From: Syntrophomonas sp.
GTDB taxonomy: Bacteria > Bacillota > Syntrophomonadia > Syntrophomonadales > Syntrophomonadaceae
Direction of reading: 5' to 3'
Assembly: GCA_016841875.1 (NCBI GenBank)
Contig: JAENYG010000011.1
Coordinates: forward strand, 1 to 64,000
Length of the DNA: 64,000 nt
The translations under genes and the position numbers were made by a program. Positions within the stretch are counted from its first letter, which is position 1. Each line of letters opens with the position of its first letter. This document shows positions 8,469-17,282 of the stretch, piece after piece. The notes under the pieces are model-generated. The model was not told the DNA's origin, made no database searches, and worked only from the letters and a program-made list of their open reading frames with translations.

Positions 8469-9442
8469 ACTTCCTTATGGCCAATAGATGTTTCCCACAT
8501 CTTGCATCGATCGCCCCAGTATGCCAGAGCTTCCTTATCTCTCTTGATACATACCACTTCACACATATTAGGACAGCCTTTGCATTCAAAGCTGCTGCTG
8601 TTAAACTGACCTTCGGTGATAAATGCATCACCCTTAAAGACGCTGGCACATCCGTGTTCTTCTATGTATTCCCGGGCCAGTATGGCTGCTCCCACAGCTC
8701 CCATAACATCATGATAAGGTGGAACCTTTATCTCCATCTGCAGGATTTTTTCGAATGCTTTTTTAAGTCCTGCATTGGCAGCTACTCCCCCCTGGAATAT
8801 AACCGGGGCTTCAATTTTTTTTCCTTTACCGACGTTGTTTAAATAATTTCTAACCAGAGCCTCGCATAAGCCCATCAATATATCTTCAATAGGATAGCCC
8901 ATCTGCTGCTTATGGATCATATCAGATTCGGCAAAAACCCCACAGCGTCCGGCAATCCGGACTGGTTGTTTTGATTTCAATGCTGCCGGGCCAAAATCCT
9001 GGATCAAAATGTTTAATCGTGATGCCTGCTGGTCCAAAAAAGATCCGGTGCCTGCAGCACAGACGGTATTCATAGCAAAATCACTTACTATGGCATCCTG
9101 TAAAATAATCATCTTGGAATCCTGTCCGCCGATTTCGATTATAGTCCTGGCATCCGGATGAAAAAAAGAAGCAGCCACTGCATGAGCGGTAATTTCATTC
9201 TTTACCACATCGGCCCCCAATATAATATCGGCCAGGTGACGGCCGCTTCCAGTAGTACCGACCCCTTTGATGTTTACATTACCCTTCATCTTTTCCATCA
9301 GCTCTTTATATCCTTGTTTCACTGCTTTCACTGGATTTCCTTCGGTTCTCATATATATTTTTTCCAGCACATTCGAAAATTCATCAATTAGAACAAAGTT
9401 GCTGCTCACCGAGCCAATATCAACTCCCAAGTAATAAGACAA
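8462..9442 (-). CDS. BadF/HgdC-type ATPase (2-hydroxyacyl-CoA dehydratase activator family)
   Basis: 326-residue ASKHA-fold ATPase. The phosphate-1 loop is LGVDIGSVSSNFV at the N-terminus; VGTTGSGR, EIGGQDSKMI and the Fe-S-loop motif TVCAAGTGSFLDQQ follow. The activator family binds a [4Fe-4S] cluster at a dimer interface and uses ATP to inject a low-potential electron into a partner enzyme. The C-terminus has an extra Cys-rich tail (CKGCPNMCEVVC, then GDRCKMWE) that could hold another cluster. It is last in the run that begins with spoVAC, 12 bp after an HgdB-like gene that is its likely partner. The substrate is unknown. Confidence 0.88.
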   Translation of the reverse strand: MSYYLGVDIGSVSSNFVLIDEFSNVLEKIYMRTEGNPVKAVKQGYKELMEKMKGNVNIKGVGTTGSGRHLADIILGADVVKNEITAHAVAASFFHPDARTIIEIGGQDSKMIILQDAIVSDFAMNTVCAAGTGSFLDQQASRLNILIQDFGPAALKSKQPVRIAGRCGVFAESDMIHKQQMGYPIEDILMGLCEALVRNYLNNVGKGKKIEAPVIFQGGVAANAGLKKAFEKILQMEIKVPPYHDVMGAVGAAILAREYIEEHGCASVFKGDAFITEGQFNSSSFECKGCPNMCEVVCIKRDKEALAYWGDRCKMWETSIGHKEVG

Positions 9443-9454
9443 TGTTTTCCCTCC

Positions 9455-10546
9455 TTAATGTGTTAAAGCAGTTAATGTTTTTTTTCGTTTCAGCATATCT
9501 GTAAACGCTTCCATGCGAGTTTGAATGCCAGCCGTACCGGCATGCTCATCAAAGTATAGAGTCATACAGGGAATACCTTCATCCTTGCTTACGCTGCTCA
9601 GCACAGATTGAGCAACAATCTCCGGCATGCAGGTTAGCGGCCCTACTTGAATTACCCCATCGAACTTTTTCCGGGCATAATCAACAGTAGAACCCACTGT
9701 TTCAAGGCCATGCCCGCCAACAGAATAATTCAAATATGGTCGTGCACATTTGACCAGGTGTTTTCGGTGAGATTTTTTGGCCAGACTTCCCAGTAAATGG
9801 TCATTGAGCCAATCGCTGATGTATATGGAATTATCCACTTCTACGTTTAATCTGCCCAGACAGCGCGCTATACTGTAATTGGCCATAGGTTCCAATACGG
9901 TATAAATTTCGCCTACTAAACCAATTCTTATTGGTTCCTCTCCAGTTATAACTATATTGTCTAAGCGCTCCAGGTTCTTTGATCCGGCCTCATCAACGTC
10001 ACTTTTATCCTGTGCCCTTTCGATTTCCAGCAGTCCTTGGTCATAAATGTCTTCGGCTCGGTTTTTATCTGCCGCCCGAGGATGGATATAAGCAAATTTT
10101 TTCTCCAGTTTTTCAACCATCTGCAGTTTATACCAGGCAAATTTAAGGGCTTTAAAAGCTTCCCAAATACTGACGTTCTTTCCTAATGCCTGCAACTGCT
10201 GAAAAAGTTCTGAGACCCTGGAATCGGGAGCTTCTAATATCACCATCTCAAAATCAAACCCTAGATCTTCAAGAATATCTCTTTCTACCTGGGCGTAGTA
10301 ACCAAAACGGCAGGGTCCCCACCCACCAGCCATCAAAATTGTATCAGCCCCTAATTCGAGGGCCTCAATGAAGTTACCCAGATTTATTTTCAGCGGCATA
10401 CAGGCGAACTCTGGGCAATGCTTAACCCCTAATTCAAAAGTCTTTTTGCTAATGGGCGGTGGAGGTATAACCTCTAATTTTAAATTCTCCAGCATAGCAT
10501 TGATAGCAATATGTGCATTACCCATATGCGGATATGTGATCTTCAA
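9455..10546 (-). CDS. 2-hydroxyacyl-CoA dehydratase D-component-like protein (CoA activase-related)
   Basis: 363 residues, related to the HgdB/BcrB-like proteins that receive electrons from BadF/HgdC ATPases. Candidate Fe-S ligands stand in HCPEFACMPLK, GGWGPCRFGYY and GPLTCMPEIV. A proline-rich VIPPPPISKK follows the N-terminal strand, as in this group. The start codon at 10546 lies inside the end of the preceding gene (29-bp overlap), which implies coupling. It resembles one segment of the long single-chain activase proteins of other Clostridia, here split into separate genes. Function unassigned; a redox enzyme with a double cluster is one possibility. Confidence 0.82.
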   Translation of the reverse strand: MKITYPHMGNAHIAINAMLENLKLEVIPPPPISKKTFELGVKHCPEFACMPLKINLGNFIEALELGADTILMAGGWGPCRFGYYAQVERDILEDLGFDFEMVILEAPDSRVSELFQQLQALGKNVSIWEAFKALKFAWYKLQMVEKLEKKFAYIHPRAADKNRAEDIYDQGLLEIERAQDKSDVDEAGSKNLERLDNIVITGEEPIRIGLVGEIYTVLEPMANYSIARCLGRLNVEVDNSIYISDWLNDHLLGSLAKKSHRKHLVKCARPYLNYSVGGHGLETVGSTVDYARKKFDGVIQVGPLTCMPEIVAQSVLSSVSKDEGIPCMTLYFDEHAGTAGIQTRMEAFTDMLKRKKTLTALTH

Positions 10547-11510
10547 TTTTGTGCCGCCTCCTTCTTTTTAACATATCGCAAAAAGCTTCTAACCTGGTGA
10601 CCAGCCCGCCTTCACCCGTGTGTTCATCGATCACAATTAGCATATAGGCTTTATCACTTACTTTTCTTTCAATGATTTCTCCTATGAAAGAATCTGGTCC
10701 GCAACCGAAACAGGCCACATAAATGATGCCATCGACGTCTGCCATTTTTTCCATTTTAAGTGCACTGCCCACCATTTTTCGCCCCAGGGTCCAGAAAATT
10801 CGCTTGGGCATGACAGCTGCTTCCTGTTCAACTTCATCAATTGATAAAGCTTCAGGAAGAACCACCGTACATCCCATTTGCCTTAAACGGCTGATGATGT
10901 TCATGCTGATCGCTTCGTCATAGAGAGAATAGCCATGACCCAAAACTCCTATACGCAGGCTTCCATTCAGCTGCTGATCTATATCCTCACCCTGCCATAT
11001 ATCGATTGCTTCAGACATGGTATAACCCTGCGCTGCGATAGCCTGACAGTATGCCAGTTCTTGCTTTCCGTGTTCATAGGAAGCCTTGATCCTGCTGCTC
11101 TTTTTGGTAAATAATTTCCCGGTTTTAAACAGCTGGTCTTTAAAAGCCCGGTCCGAATGGCTGAGATCCACAGTGATATCAATTAACGGTGGAAGATTAT
11201 CGATAGAAGCTCTAAGCATGTCCGGTACCCCCATAAATTTAGGACATATATAGCTCCTGGGCTCTATACTAACCAACCGAGGCACGAACAGGTAATCCAA
11301 ATCATGCTGGCATAATTCCTTTACATGGCCGAAATATACTTTGATCGGGAAACAGGTTTCATCTACTGCTGCATCAATGCCCTGATCTATAGTTATCCGG
11401 TTAGTTTTTTGAGAGAGGATAACCCTGGCACCCAGATCACTAAAAAAGGTTTTATATAATGGATAATAATAGTAATAAAATAGGCCTCGCGGCATACCGA
11501 TTTTTTTCAT
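10518..11510 (-). CDS. DUF2229 / acyl-CoA dehydratase activase-related protein
   Basis: 330 residues starting MKKIGMPRGLFYYYYYPLYK, the typical DUF2229 opening. Conserved Cys lie in DETCFPIKVYFGH and YVACFGCGPDSF, matching cluster-binding positions of the HgdB superfamily. Only 2 bp separate its ATG from the spoVAF stop, and its SD (GGAGG) is inside spoVAF, so it is almost certainly co-transcribed with spoVA. Its close paralogue follows directly. No substrate can be deduced. Confidence 0.85.
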   Translation of the reverse strand: MKKIGMPRGLFYYYYYPLYKTFFSDLGARVILSQKTNRITIDQGIDAAVDETCFPIKVYFGHVKELCQHDLDYLFVPRLVSIEPRSYICPKFMGVPDMLRASIDNLPPLIDITVDLSHSDRAFKDQLFKTGKLFTKKSSRIKASYEHGKQELAYCQAIAAQGYTMSEAIDIWQGEDIDQQLNGSLRIGVLGHGYSLYDEAISMNIISRLRQMGCTVVLPEALSIDEVEQEAAVMPKRIFWTLGRKMVGSALKMEKMADVDGIIYVACFGCGPDSFIGEIIERKVSDKAYMLIVIDEHTGEGGLVTRLEAFCDMLKRRRRHKIEDHISAYG

Positions 11511-11512
11511 GG

Positions 11513-13024
11513 TCAGTTTTTCCTCCTTTTAAGGGCTGGTGCTGGCTGTCTGCTGCTGTCCAGGGGATTAAGAATCTCCGGTCTAATATTTTGTATAGGA
11601 ACCGGGGAACGAATTATTATGGTTTTAAAGGCCCGGTAATTAAAGGGAATGAGGGGCCATAAATATGGAACATTGAACGATTTAGTGAAAACTGCCAGTA
11701 ATAGTGATAAGGTGCTGGTAACAATCAATCCGGGCAGTTTAAAAAATCCCGTACCCAGCAGTATAAACAATCTTATCAATCGATTGGCCAAAGACATTTC
11801 ATAACTGGGAGTACAATATGAACCTACTGCAACTACCGCCGTATACAGGATTACTTCCGGAGCAAAAAGCCCAATCGTAATAGCAATATCTCCTATCAGC
11901 AAGGCCGCTATAACACCAAGAGCAGTTGCCAGCGGTGATGGGGTATGAATAGCCGCCATCCTGATTAAATCTAAACTGATTTCAGCAATTATGAATTGAA
12001 TGAAAATCGGGACATTTCCTATTTTTTCAGGACCGATAAATTTCAATGATTCCGGTAATAGTTCCGGGGATAAAGCAAACAGCATCCATAAAGGGGTAAT
12101 AATAATCGAAGCTATAATAGCCATAAACCTGACCCAGCGAATATATGCCCCTACAGCTGGATTCTGCCGGTATTCTTCGGCATGCTGTACATGATGAAAA
12201 TAGGTGGCCGGGGCTATTATGACACTGGGGGAGGTATCTACCATTATTAGTACATGACCTTCAAATAAGTGTACTGCAGCTACGTCAGGTCTCTCAGTAT
12301 ACCTTACCCGGGGGAAGGGATTCCACCAGTTCCCGGGCACTATCAATTCTTCCACTGCTTTCTCGGCCATAGGAATGGCGTCTATCTCAATACTTTCAAT
12401 CTTGGAAGTGATAGTTTTTACCAGCTCCGGGTCGGCAATATCTTCTATATAGCAGAGACAAACGTCAGTTTTGGATCTTTTTCCTACCCGCATAAGCTTG
12501 GTCCGCAGTTTGGGATCTCTCACCCGTCTTCTTACTAATGCCGTATTAAAGACAATAGTTTCCGTAAAACCATCCCGGGAACCTCTTACCACTCTTTCTA
12601 TTTCAGGTTCTTCTGGGCCTCGGGCGGGATAAGTTCGGGCATCTATCACAAAGACTTCTGCACTGCTATCAACCACCAACAATACCGATCCTGATAACAC
12701 AGAATACAGCAATTCGTCTATGTTGGGCTCGGTACTAAGTTCAATATAGGGGATGGCCTGCTGTAACAAAGATTTAATGTTGCTGGATCTAAAACTATTG
12801 TCTGGTAACAAAAACATAGACTGCATGATCCAGGTCAGTACATCATCTTTAATAAGTCCATCAATACCTATCAAAGCACTTTTTCTGCCTGCCACTTTAA
12901 ACTCCCGGACTACTATATCAAAACTCTTTCCTTCACCCAGTTCTTTTTTTAACAGGTCCAGAGTCCGATCATAATTGGAGTCCAAATGAATATGATCTTT
13001 ATTTTTAGACAAAAGATGTTCCAC
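11513..13024 (-). CDS. spoVAF: Spore germination protein SpoVAF (GerA family)
   Basis: 503-residue membrane protein homologous to the A subunits of germinant receptors. A soluble N-terminal half (about residues 1-270, including ARTYPARGPEEPEIERVVRGSRDGF) is followed by about five hydrophobic segments with the conserved AAIHTPSPLATALG. SpoVAF sits in the spore inner membrane and is encoded at the end of spoVA operons. Here it follows spoVAE by 20 bp, and the DUF2229 gene begins 2 bp after its stop. Confidence 0.92.
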   Translation of the reverse strand: MEHLLSKNKDHIHLDSNYDRTLDLLKKELGEGKSFDIVVREFKVAGRKSALIGIDGLIKDDVLTWIMQSMFLLPDNSFRSSNIKSLLQQAIPYIELSTEPNIDELLYSVLSGSVLLVVDSSAEVFVIDARTYPARGPEEPEIERVVRGSRDGFTETIVFNTALVRRRVRDPKLRTKLMRVGKRSKTDVCLCYIEDIADPELVKTITSKIESIEIDAIPMAEKAVEELIVPGNWWNPFPRVRYTERPDVAAVHLFEGHVLIMVDTSPSVIIAPATYFHHVQHAEEYRQNPAVGAYIRWVRFMAIIASIIITPLWMLFALSPELLPESLKFIGPEKIGNVPIFIQFIIAEISLDLIRMAAIHTPSPLATALGVIAALLIGDIAITIGLFAPEVILYTAVVAVGSYCTPSYEMSLANRLIRLFILLGTGFFKLPGLIVTSTLSLLLAVFTKSFNVPYLWPLIPFNYRAFKTIIIRSPVPIQNIRPEILNPLDSSRQPAPALKRRKN

Positions 13025-13044
13025 CTCTTTTAGCGGCTTTTCAT

Positions 13045-13404
13045 CTAATCCCGGGGATTAAACAGTACCGCTGCCACATAACCAAAAACGATAGCGCAGG
13101 TGATACCTGCTGCAGCAGCTTCAACCCCTCCACTAAATGCGCCCAGTAATCCTTTGCTTTCGACTGCTTTTAAAGTTCCCTGAACCAGGAGATGGCCAAA
13201 ACCTGAAAGGGGTATGGTCGCCCCGGCTCCTACTGCATCGACCAGCGGCTGATAAAGCCCCAAACCGCTTAAGACCGCCCCTATAGAAATATAACCAACC
13301 AGTATATGCCCGGGAGTGATATTAGCCTTGGTCAAATCCATGATTAATTGTCCTATCAGGCATAATAATCCACCTCCTAAAAAAGCCATATAAAGTGGTG
13401 TCAT
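13045..13404 (-). CDS. spoVAE: Stage V sporulation protein AE
   Basis: 119-residue protein with about four hydrophobic helices and the family motif LIMDLTKANITPGHILVGY. It is part of the SpoVA membrane channel through which Ca-dipicolinate enters the forespore and leaves on germination. It lies between spoVAD and spoVAF, the usual order, with only short gaps. Confidence 0.93.
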   Translation of the reverse strand: MTPLYMAFLGGGLLCLIGQLIMDLTKANITPGHILVGYISIGAVLSGLGLYQPLVDAVGAGATIPLSGFGHLLVQGTLKAVESKGLLGAFSGGVEAAAAGITCAIVFGYVAAVLFNPRD

Positions 13405-13447
13405 AGCTTACTATTCACCTCCACAAAATCTATGAATATCCTGGTGC

Positions 13448-14461
13448 TCAGTTTTCAATAGCTATAGCATGAGCGATGCCAGGTATACTTTCCCCTTGAA
13501 ATGCCATAGTGGGACTCATAAGGGCTCCGGTTGCAACCAGGAGCATTTTATTGATCTCCCCTTTTTGCATCTTCTTTAGTAAAGGGCCGCATAACATGGC
13601 AGCTGAACATCCACAACCACATCCACCGGCATCGACATCCTGTTTCTCGTCATACAGCAACACCCCACAATCGCTGTAATTGGGCTTGGGCGATAAACCA
13701 TCCCGGATAAAGAGCTGCTCTGCAATGGCCATTCCTACCCGGGCCAGATCGCCGGTTATAATAAGATCATAATAATCTGGCAAGCGCTCTAAATCATTCA
13801 AATGGGTTTTCAGGGTATCTGCAGCCGCTGGTGCCATCGCACTCCCCATATCAGCAGCGTCACTCTGTCCCATATCAATTACTTTACCAATAGTACCGGC
13901 GGTTATTCGAGGGCCTACTCCTGCCCACTCCAAAACTACCGCCCCGGCAGCTGTAGCTGTCCATTGAGTGCTGGGGGTAGGTTGGGTTCCCTGTTCAGTA
14001 GGAAAACGGTATTGTCTGGATGCTGCATAATGGTGGCTGCAGGTGGCAGATACCAGACGATTAAAAAAATTTCCATCGACCAACATGGCTCCTACCAGCA
14101 GAGCTTCAGCCATGGTAGAACAGGCACCATAAAGCCCCAGGAAAGGACGAGCCAGTTCCCGGGCAGCATAATTGGATGAAACGGTTTGATTTAACAAATC
14201 TCCCGCCAGAATTATTTCTGCATCATCAACCTGTAAATTTCGCTTATCGAGTGATAACTTCACCGCTTCACGCAGCATTTTTTTTTCGGCTTTTTCCCAG
14301 GTATCCTCGCCATACAGATAATCTCCCAGGACCGAATCAAACTCCTGACCCCAGGGGCCCTCACCTTCCTTGGGTCCAACTATGGAAGCCCAGGAGGTAA
14401 TAACCGGTGCTTTTTCAAAAACGACCGTCTGGCTTCCCTTTTTTTTAAATCCAGGCATCAT
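13448..14461 (-). CDS. spoVAD: Stage V sporulation protein AD
   Basis: 337-residue soluble protein with a thiolase-like fold that binds dipicolinic acid. Recognisable stretches are GSQTVVFEKAPVI at the N-terminus, YGACSTMAEALL and the Cys/Gly-rich DAGGCGCGCSAAMLCG near residue 285. It acts at the outer face of the spore inner membrane with SpoVAC and SpoVAE. Length and order match the family. Confidence 0.95.
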   Translation of the reverse strand: MMPGFKKKGSQTVVFEKAPVITSWASIVGPKEGEGPWGQEFDSVLGDYLYGEDTWEKAEKKMLREAVKLSLDKRNLQVDDAEIILAGDLLNQTVSSNYAARELARPFLGLYGACSTMAEALLVGAMLVDGNFFNRLVSATCSHHYAASRQYRFPTEQGTQPTPSTQWTATAAGAVVLEWAGVGPRITAGTIGKVIDMGQSDAADMGSAMAPAAADTLKTHLNDLERLPDYYDLIITGDLARVGMAIAEQLFIRDGLSPKPNYSDCGVLLYDEKQDVDAGGCGCGCSAAMLCGPLLKKMQKGEINKMLLVATGALMSPTMAFQGESIPGIAHAIAIEN

Positions 14462-14492
14462 ATTCCACCTTCACAACATTTTCATAGTTCTG

Positions 14493-14957
14493 CTATGAAC
14501 TTAAAAACACCTTAATTAAACCAACTACTACTGCTACGGCGAAACCAAATACCAGTGTCGGTCCAGCTACGCTGAATATCCTGGCTCCCACCCCGAATAT
14601 ATATCCTTCTCTTTTAAATTCCATAGCGGAAGCTACAATTGCATTAGCAAAGCCCGTGATGGGAACTATGGAACCAGCCCCGGCTCTTTTCCCCAGTTCA
14701 TCATAAACACCTATACCGGTAAAAAAGGCGGCCAGGAAAATCATTATGCAGGAAACGGCTGAACCTGCATCCGTTCTGCTCATTCCCAGTGAAAGAAGAT
14801 AATTCACCAGCACCTGGGCAAATCCACAAATTAAACCACCCACCATGAACGCCCAGACACTATTTTTTAATATATCCGGTTTGGGCTTTATCTGGTCCAC
14901 CAGATTCTGATATTCTTGCATCTCTATTTTCTTCATCTGTTTTGCATCAACATTCAA
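14493..14957 (-). CDS. spoVAC: Stage V sporulation protein AC
   Basis: 154-residue membrane protein, the mechanosensitive channel-like component of the SpoVA dipicolinate transporter. It opens with MNVDAKQMKKIEMQEYQNLV and contains FCQ-type family features such as GLICGFAQVLVNY and GSIVPITGFANAIV, with about four hydrophobic segments. First gene of the operon; a good SigG promoter lies just upstream. Confidence 0.94.
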   Translation of the reverse strand: MNVDAKQMKKIEMQEYQNLVDQIKPKPDILKNSVWAFMVGGLICGFAQVLVNYLLSLGMSRTDAGSAVSCIMIFLAAFFTGIGVYDELGKRAGAGSIVPITGFANAIVASAMEFKREGYIFGVGARIFSVAGPTLVFGFAVAVVVGLIKVFLSS

Positions 14958-14979
14958 AACTAATCGCCTCCCGATAGAA

Positions 14980-15009
14980 TATTATTGGCGTTTGCCATTA
15001 ATTTTATGC
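14980..15009 (-). promoter_or_regulatory. Candidate SigG (forespore) promoter of the spoVA operon
   Basis: Minus strand GCATA (15009-15005), exactly 18 bp, AATAATA (14986-14980). This compares with the SigG consensus GHATR-18-CATWHTA, with a single mismatch at the first -10 base. The implied leader is very short, with the SD GGGAGG at 14972-14967. Confidence 0.5.
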
Positions 15010-15044
15010 ACGACAGAAGGTATTTTTTCCCAGGATCAAAGACC

Positions 15045-15088
15045 AAAAAACCCATCTTCCCTATTGAATCCGTAATGGGAAAGATGGG
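15045..15088 (-). terminator. Terminator of the nucleotide-sugar dehydrogenase gene
   Basis: Hairpin formed by CCCATCTTCCC and GGGAAAGATGGG (one bulge), followed on the minus strand by a run of T (15050-15045). It separates the glycan gene upstream from the spoVA promoter downstream. Confidence 0.85.
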
Positions 15089-15127
15089 TTTTATGTGAAT
15101 TATAGAAGGAGAAGCTATTGATAAACC

Positions 15128-16384
15128 TTATTTACAATCATAGATATTACCGAGATTATATAATTTAATGTTCTTACTTTCTCCAGCATCCCAGATGTTT
15201 CTGGTATCAAATATGATTGGACTGCGCATCAATTCACTTATCATTTCACTATCAAGATATCTAAATTCATCATGGTCAGATAAAATAAGCAGCAGATCGG
15301 CACCTTGTACAGTATCATAGATGCTCTTCTGAACTTCATCCATTTCTACCAGGGGGTCATATGATGCCACTTCATATCCTATTTTTCTCAAACCTGCTAT
15401 TACCTCTAATGCCGGGCTTTCTCTTACGTCAGCTACATTCCCTTTGTAACTCACTCCCAGAACAGCTATCTTTAATCCGGGAGAAAATCCTATCAGTTTT
15501 ATAACTTTATTCGTTATATATGCAGGCATATCACTGTTGATCTTTCTGGCTGAGCTAATCAGATGCGCTATACACGGTGTTTTTTCAACAATAAAATAAG
15601 GGTCTACAGCCAGACAATGTCCTCCTACCCCTGGTCCTGGCATATGGAGGTTGACCCGTGGATGCTTATTGGCTATTTCCAACACTTCAAGGGCATTGAT
15701 TCCCAGACTATTGCATATTTTGACCATTTCATTGGATAAAGCAATGTTCACATCTCTAAAGGTATTTTCCATTAACTTGGCCATTTCTGCAGTTCTAGCG
15801 TCGGTGATGATAATTTCCCCTTTGACAAAAGTTCGATATATCCCAGCTGACCTGGCTGTGCATGCCGGTGTACATCCCCCAATTATCCTGTCATTCTCAA
15901 TTATCTCCTGCATTATCCGCCCTGGCAGAACTCTTTCCGGACAATGGGCTAAAAATATATCTGTTCCAACCGTAAAACCTCGGTCTTCCAGCATTGGTTT
16001 TATAACATTTTCGCAGGTCCAAGGGGGGACTGTAGATTCTACTATGATTAGATTACCCTGGTTTATATGCGGCAGCATATCTTTAACTGCTGATTCTACG
16101 CAGCTCAAATCACAGGTATTGGCGTCTGTCTTGGGGGTGGGGACTGCAATTATGAAAACATCAGCCGGTTCAGGCACCAGACTTAAAGTGATCTTTTTCT
16201 CTTCCAGCAGCTTTTTGGCCAGCAAGTGCAGGTCAGGCTCTCCAATATGAATCTCACCCCGTTTAAGTTTATTGACCACATCTTCATCAATATCTGCTCC
16301 TATAACCTGCCAACCATTATCAGCCAGCATCACTGCGGTGGGAAGACCAATATAACCCAGTCCAATCACACAAATCTTTTCCAT
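15128..16384 (-). CDS. UDP-N-acetyl-D-mannosaminuronate / UDP-glucose-type dehydrogenase
   Basis: NAD-dependent four-electron oxidation of a UDP-sugar to a UDP-uronate for surface glycan synthesis. The N-terminal NAD fold begins VIGLGYIGLPTAVMLAD; VESTVPPWT and CPERVLPG are family motifs, and the catalytic Cys is in GPGVGGHCLAVDPY. The sequence is closer to WecC than to plain UDP-glucose dehydrogenase. ATG 16384 is preferred over the in-frame start at 16456: the enzyme fold begins immediately after it and the SD-like AGGAAAGGG lies upstream. The product is then 418 residues. Divergent from the rest of the glycan island. Confidence 0.88.
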   Translation of the reverse strand: MEKICVIGLGYIGLPTAVMLADNGWQVIGADIDEDVVNKLKRGEIHIGEPDLHLLAKKLLEEKKITLSLVPEPADVFIIAVPTPKTDANTCDLSCVESAVKDMLPHINQGNLIIVESTVPPWTCENVIKPMLEDRGFTVGTDIFLAHCPERVLPGRIMQEIIENDRIIGGCTPACTARSAGIYRTFVKGEIIITDARTAEMAKLMENTFRDVNIALSNEMVKICNSLGINALEVLEIANKHPRVNLHMPGPGVGGHCLAVDPYFIVEKTPCIAHLISSARKINSDMPAYITNKVIKLIGFSPGLKIAVLGVSYKGNVADVRESPALEVIAGLRKIGYEVASYDPLVEMDEVQKSIYDTVQGADLLLILSDHDEFRYLDSEMISELMRSPIIFDTRNIWDAGESKNIKLYNLGNIYDCK

Positions 16385-16571
16385 ATATACATCCCTTTCC
16401 TCACAACGCAGGCATTTCGATAAGCATTTTAGGGTTAAAATACAATATTCTTTCACTATTATTGAGGTTACATCTTATATTATTAAAACTTAGTCATTGT
16501 TTAGTAACAGAGTAATAATTATCCACGTATGATACAGAAATGGAAGTTAGTCTAAGGAAGTGGCGCTTCAA

Positions 16572-17276
16572 ATGACATATGATCGCAAAATAATAGTAAG
16601 TATAAACTTCAATGCAATGAAATTAACTGACAAAAGATTAACACCGGAATGGATTGAAAATAGAATTGATATATTTATGAACTTCACATTCAAGAGCTTA
16701 ATGAACCAGACTAATCCTGATTTTTTAACAATTTTAGCCTGTGACAGCAGTAGTATGGAAATAATAAATCATGCTCTATCCGCAAAGCCCGATTTTCCTG
16801 AAAATATTAAATTTATTAGTTCAAAGGAATATGATAGCACTATATTGGACTATGTAAGAAATTGCCCGAAATTTTTCCTGGCCCGGATTGATTCTGACGA
16901 TATGTATCATGAGTCATATATACAACAACTCTATGATATTGATCCCCAGGAATACACTGCAGCTCTGATCAATCAGAAGGGCTATATGTATGATTCTATT
17001 AATAAACGAATGGCACACTGGTACCACTTTTCCCCCCCATTTTATACTTTCATTTATAATACAGAAGATTATGTTAGAGGAATTCGTTATAAATTATTGG
17101 GAGGCCACAGCAAAATAATCCGCTTCTGTCATGAAATCATGCCAGAAGGCAATTTCATGGTAGTAGTTCACTCCGATAATACCACCAACCACTTCAACCG
17201 CTCCATGCGTGGAGCTCTCATTTCAGATCCAGCCGAAATAACCACAATTTTGGAACAATTCGGCTTAACGGAGTAG
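16572..17276 (+). CDS. Putative rhamnosyltransferase-like glycosyltransferase
   Basis: About 234 residues resembling the 'putative rhamnosyl transferase' family, a GT-A-like group. IIVSINFNAM opens the fold and ARIDSDDMYH carries the nucleotide-sugar/metal DxD motif. Start chosen at ATG 16572, which is 11 nt after AAGGAAG; a GTG at 16560 is too close to that SD. First plus-strand gene of the island, 6 bp before the heparinase-like gene. Donor and acceptor unknown. Confidence 0.7.
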   Translation: MTYDRKIIVSINFNAMKLTDKRLTPEWIENRIDIFMNFTFKSLMNQTNPDFLTILACDSSSMEIINHALSAKPDFPENIKFISSKEYDSTILDYVRNCPKFFLARIDSDDMYHESYIQQLYDIDPQEYTAALINQKGYMYDSINKRMAHWYHFSPPFYTFIYNTEDYVRGIRYKLLGGHSKIIRFCHEIMPEGNFMVVVHSDNTTNHFNRSMRGALISDPAEITTILEQFGLTE

Positions 17277-17282
17277 TGATAA

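Noticed and set aside
16385-16456. 24-residue N-terminal extension of the nucleotide-sugar dehydrogenase
   Set aside because: The NAD-binding strand begins right after ATG 16384, and that ATG has an SD-like sequence.
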